Of a stretch of DNA of 64,000 nt, positions 61,629 to 64,000 are shown one piece after another. Within the stretch, counting starts at the first letter, position 1; each line of letters begins with the position of its first letter. The DNA is taken from the NCBI RefSeq assembly GCF_024494565.1, contig NZ_JANHDN010000004.1, positions 124,001 through 188,000 on the forward strand, read 5' to 3'. The notes below the pieces were generated by a model. That model was not told the origin of the DNA. It was given only the letters and a program-made list of their open reading frames with translations, and searched no databases. The position numbers and the translations under genes are program-made. The stretch is from Halorubrum rutilum. GTDB lineage: Archaea > Halobacteriota > Halobacteria > Halobacteriales > Haloferacaceae.

Positions 61629-63095
61629 ATGCCGACCACGCAGATCAAAGACCCCGTGCACGGCTACGTGGAGCTGCCGGACGCGCTCGTCGACGGCGTC
61701 GTCGACACCCGCCCGTTCCAGCGGCTGCGGTACGTCCGCCAGCTCTCGGCGACGCACCTCGTCTACCCCGGGGCGAACCACACGCGGTTCGAGCACTCGC
61801 TCGGCGTCTACCACCTCGGGCGGACCGTCTTCGAGAACCTCCGCCGGCAGCCGTACTTCACGCGGGACGCGACGACCGACGAGCTGGAGGAGATCCAGCG
61901 CACGCTGGAGTGCGCCTGCCTGCTCCACGACGTGGGGCATCCGCCCTTCTCGCACCTCTCCGAGTCGTTCCTCGACGAGGGGGTCCTCCGGGAGCGGGTC
62001 GCCGACGCCGGGCTGGTCGACGCCTTCGACCGGGCGGGCGTCGGCGGGGCGCCGCTCCGGTCGGCGAGCCCGCACGAGCTGCTCGGCTGCGTACTCATCG
62101 TCGAGGAGTACGGCGGCGCGCTGCGCTCGTTCGACGTGGACCCGTTCGAGGTGTGCGCGTACGTGCTCGGCTACAGCCTCGCGTACGAGCGCGGCGAGCC
62201 CTGGCAGTACGGCGTCGGCGCGCAGCTGCTCCACTCGCCAATCGACGTCGACCGGCTCGACTACATCACCCGCGACAATCAGATGACCGGCGCGGGCGTA
62301 CTGAGCTTCGACGTCGACCGCATGGTCGACGCCTACACCGCCCATCCCGAGGCCGGGCTCGCGCTCACCGAGAAGGCGCTCTCGACCATCGGGAACTACC
62401 TCGAAGGCCGGATCGCGCTGTACATGTGGGTCACCCAGCATCACAAGGCCGTCTACGCGAACCGCCTCCTCCAGGAGCTGCTCGGCGAGTACGAGCGCGT
62501 GACCGGCGAGAGCCCGGTGACGGTCGACGGCGTGCTCTCGCGGGAGCTCGACGACAACGCCGTGCTCGAACGACTCAAGGTCGCCGCCCGCGAGCACCCC
62601 GACTCGACGCTGGCGTCGATGTACGACCGCTTCCGCGGGCGCCGCTTCCCGGCCACCTGCTGGAAACACCGGATCGCGCTGGCCGACCGGATCGGCGGCG
62701 ACCTCGGCGATGACCGCGACGGCGGCGGTGACCGCGACGGCGACGCGGGCGGTTCCGGCGAGGGACGCGCCCCCGACCTCGACGACTTCACGGCGTGGCT
62801 CACCGAGGGCGACGACCGGCTGGAGCGGCTCCTCGCCGACGCGCTCGACGTGCCCGTCCACGAGGTGTGGATCGACCGCTCGTACGTCCCCGCGTACGAC
62901 CCCGACGAACTGGAGGACATCCCCATCGCCTACGGCGGGACGACCCGGTCGGTCGGGGACTGGGGGCTGTACGGCGACCGCGCGTTCGACGTGCCGATCC
63001 CCTTCGTGTTCGTCCCCGACGGGACGAAGCGGCGGGCAATCCGCGTGCTCCGGGAGGCGTTCGAGCGGGAGGTCGGCGTGGCAGCGGGGACGTAG
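61629..63095 (+). CDS. HD-domain phosphohydrolase (dNTPase/SAMHD1-like)
   Basis: A 488-residue protein. The HD metal site is complete: HTRFEHSLGVYHL (about residues 51-63), LLHDVGHPPFSHLSE (HD near 99-100) and a later aspartate in SPIDVDRLDYITRD. The first residues, TTQIKDPVHGYVELPD, are typical of the SAMHD1/YwfO group, which hydrolyses dNTPs or related nucleotides. A Gly/Asp-rich linker (about 359-383, with tandem DGGGDRDGD) separates a C-terminal domain of unknown role (about 385-488). Substrate unproven. Confidence 0.9.
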   Translation: MPTTQIKDPVHGYVELPDALVDGVVDTRPFQRLRYVRQLSATHLVYPGANHTRFEHSLGVYHLGRTVFENLRRQPYFTRDATTDELEEIQRTLECACLLHDVGHPPFSHLSESFLDEGVLRERVADAGLVDAFDRAGVGGAPLRSASPHELLGCVLIVEEYGGALRSFDVDPFEVCAYVLGYSLAYERGEPWQYGVGAQLLHSPIDVDRLDYITRDNQMTGAGVLSFDVDRMVDAYTAHPEAGLALTEKALSTIGNYLEGRIALYMWVTQHHKAVYANRLLQELLGEYERVTGESPVTVDGVLSRELDDNAVLERLKVAAREHPDSTLASMYDRFRGRRFPATCWKHRIALADRIGGDLGDDRDGGGDRDGDAGGSGEGRAPDLDDFTAWLTEGDDRLERLLADALDVPVHEVWIDRSYVPAYDPDELEDIPIAYGGTTRSVGDWGLYGDRAFDVPIPFVFVPDGTKRRAIRVLREAFEREVGVAAGT

Positions 63096-63195
63096 AACGC
63101 GACGGCGACGCCGTCGGACCGCGGCAGGGACCCCAAAACGGATACCGAGCGGCCGCGTACTCGGACGGAGACGCCGCGCCCTCCCGAACGGACAC

Positions 63196-63642
63196 ATGGA
63201 CCTCGACTCGAACGCGGCCCTCCGGCGAGCGCTCCTCGGAACCCGGTCGTCACCGAGACGGTCGGGAGCCGCGGTAGCCGCGGGGCTGTTCGGCGTGACC
63301 GGGCTGTTCGCGTTCGCGTCACACGCCGCTTTCGACGCGATACCCGAGGCGGTCCTGTTGCCGTTCGTCCTGCTCGGCGGCCTGCTCGCGGTCGGCGCCG
63401 CGTACGCCGGAAGCGGACTGCTCGTCAGCACGGCCCTGGTGGTCGGACCGGTGTACGGACCGGTGACGTTCTACGCGTGGCTGATCTCGACGCGAGAGGC
63501 GGCGCCCGTGGCGTTCGTGCTGTCGTTTTACGGACACGGCGCGCCGGCGCTCTGGGCGCCGATAGCCGTCGTCCTCGCCGCGGGTAGCTACGCGATCGGA
63601 GCGCTCGCTCGGCGGTTCGGGGACCGTCTCGGACTCCGGTGA
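63196..63642 (+). CDS. Four-helix membrane protein
   Basis: A 148-residue membrane protein with a basic N-terminus (ALLGTRSSPRRSG) and four hydrophobic helices (about residues 25-45, 53-72, 75-100 and 114-138), followed by a short basic tail. I recognise no family. It lies 100 bases after the HD phosphohydrolase in the same direction and 63 bases before the truncated phosphorylase-like gene. Confidence 0.72.
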   Translation: MDLDSNAALRRALLGTRSSPRRSGAAVAAGLFGVTGLFAFASHAAFDAIPEAVLLPFVLLGGLLAVGAAYAGSGLLVSTALVVGPVYGPVTFYAWLISTREAAPVAFVLSFYGHGAPALWAPIAVVLAAGSYAIGALARRFGDRLGLR

Positions 63643-63705
63643 GTCGGAGGCGCGCAGGCGGGCCCGACCGCAACACCCTTTCGCGAGTTCCGCGAACCGA
63701 TCCAC

Positions 63706-64000
63706 ATGACCGACCCGTCCGACGCGGACGCGTCCCCGCTGTTCGAGGCGAAGGCGTTCGACGAACCGTCCGTGTTCGCGCCGAGCGCCCTGCTGGAGAA
63801 CGCCCGCCGTCAGAAGGAGCTCCCGGAGCGCTCGGTCCCGGAGGTCTGCGTCCTCGATCCGGACGGGGACGTCGTGCGCCGGCTGCGAGCGGCCGGAGAG
63901 GCCGAGCAGGACGAGACGTGGCCGGGGTACCACACCGAGCTCTACCGGTTCGAGCGGGGCGGCGAGGAGTTCGGAATCGTCGGGTGCGCCGTCGGGGCGT
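63706..64000 (+). CDS. Nucleoside phosphorylase-like protein, cut by the window end
   Basis: The first 98 residues of a gene that runs off the window. The start MTDPSDADASPLFEAKAFDE, followed by NARRQKELPERSVPEVCVLD, YHTELYRFERGGEEFGIVGC and AVGA, resembles the N-terminal part of haloarchaeal proteins of the phosphorylase superfamily that I recall, in which a GxVG-like strand then leads into the phosphate site. The catalytic part is not visible, so the call is tentative. Confidence 0.6.
   Translation, partial: MTDPSDADASPLFEAKAFDEPSVFAPSALLENARRQKELPERSVPEVCVLDPDGDVVRRLRAAGEAEQDETWPGYHTELYRFERGGEEFGIVGCAVGA

Overview
The window is a GC-rich chromosomal stretch from a halophilic archaeon (class Halobacteria), most like Halorubrum or a close relative. 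The reasons are strongly acidic proteins throughout, Tat signals with lipoboxes on exported proteins, many start codons lying about 27 nt downstream of TATA-like boxes (leaderless transcripts), and archaeal or haloarchaeal-only genes: archaeal-type SAM synthetase, RaSEA, MptE, NcsA, FtsZ2 with CdrS and CdrL, and Smc with ScpA. I place the genus from general recognition, not from a search.

Layout. 0-5.8 kb: pyrBI, a 31-residue membrane microprotein, an uncharacterised protein, a ThuA-like protein, a small conserved protein and SAM synthetase. 5.8-12.5 kb (mostly minus strand): aminotransferase, a TbsP/DUF5821-like regulator, TrmI-type tRNA methyltransferase, NAC, a creatininase-family (ArfB-like) enzyme, MptE and dihydropteroate synthase, so pterin/folate/riboflavin chemistry is concentrated here. 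12.5-14.3 kb: lower-GC stretch with a PAS-PAS histidine kinase. 14.3-24.4 kb: DUF192 lipoprotein, TrmJ-type methyltransferase, AzlCD, a frameshifted membrane gene, tungsten aldehyde:ferredoxin oxidoreductase, VanZ-like protein, RaSEA, a zinc-ribbon microprotein, a cyclo-ligase-like protein and DUF4013. 24.5-28.6 kb: EngB-like GTPase, a Cmi4-like protein and the biotin ECF transporter bioYMN behind a BirA-type operator. 28.7-36.9 kb: Hdr-like iron-sulfur membrane oxidoreductase, the pstSCAB phosphate transporter and a CaCA exchanger. 36.9-41.4 kb: VOC dioxygenase, B12-binding mutase subunit with MeaB, alpha/beta hydrolase and a receiver-PAS protein. 42-50 kb: ncsA, then a compact cluster (methyltransferase, glycosyltransferase, PTPS-like protein, a fused Gfo/Idh/MocA-aldo/keto reductase, CDP-alcohol phosphotransferase, MDR dehydrogenase) that looks like a pathway for a sugar- or polyol-derived lipid or glycan. 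50-57.7 kb: cell division and chromosome maintenance (ftsZ2-cdrS-cdrL; coiled-coil protein-smc-scpA). 57.8-64 kb: membrane GT2, mtnP, a YeiH-type membrane protein with a microprotein, an HD phosphohydrolase, a membrane protein and a truncated phosphorylase-like gene.

The least explained structure is a family of four dispersed intergenic elements (near 3.6-4.0, 25.2-25.5, 41.5-41.9 and 59.0-59.4 kb). Each has a roughly 240-nt conserved body with hairpins, followed by one to three tandem or degenerate units of about 50-60 nt carrying the shared motif GGCTGGGGCTTTGGAGG. The arms of the long central hairpin show compensatory changes between copies, one copy has lost an arm plus the loop, and that copy also carries a run of more than 100 nt of almost pure G and C that is probably an assembly problem. 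Other notable points are a BirA-like operator before bioY, an array of GTAAGAC half-sites between cdrL and cdrS, a 23-bp tandem duplication of the translation start before bioM, three unrelated mini-hairpins side by side in a coding region, and a clear frameshift near 17.77 kb.
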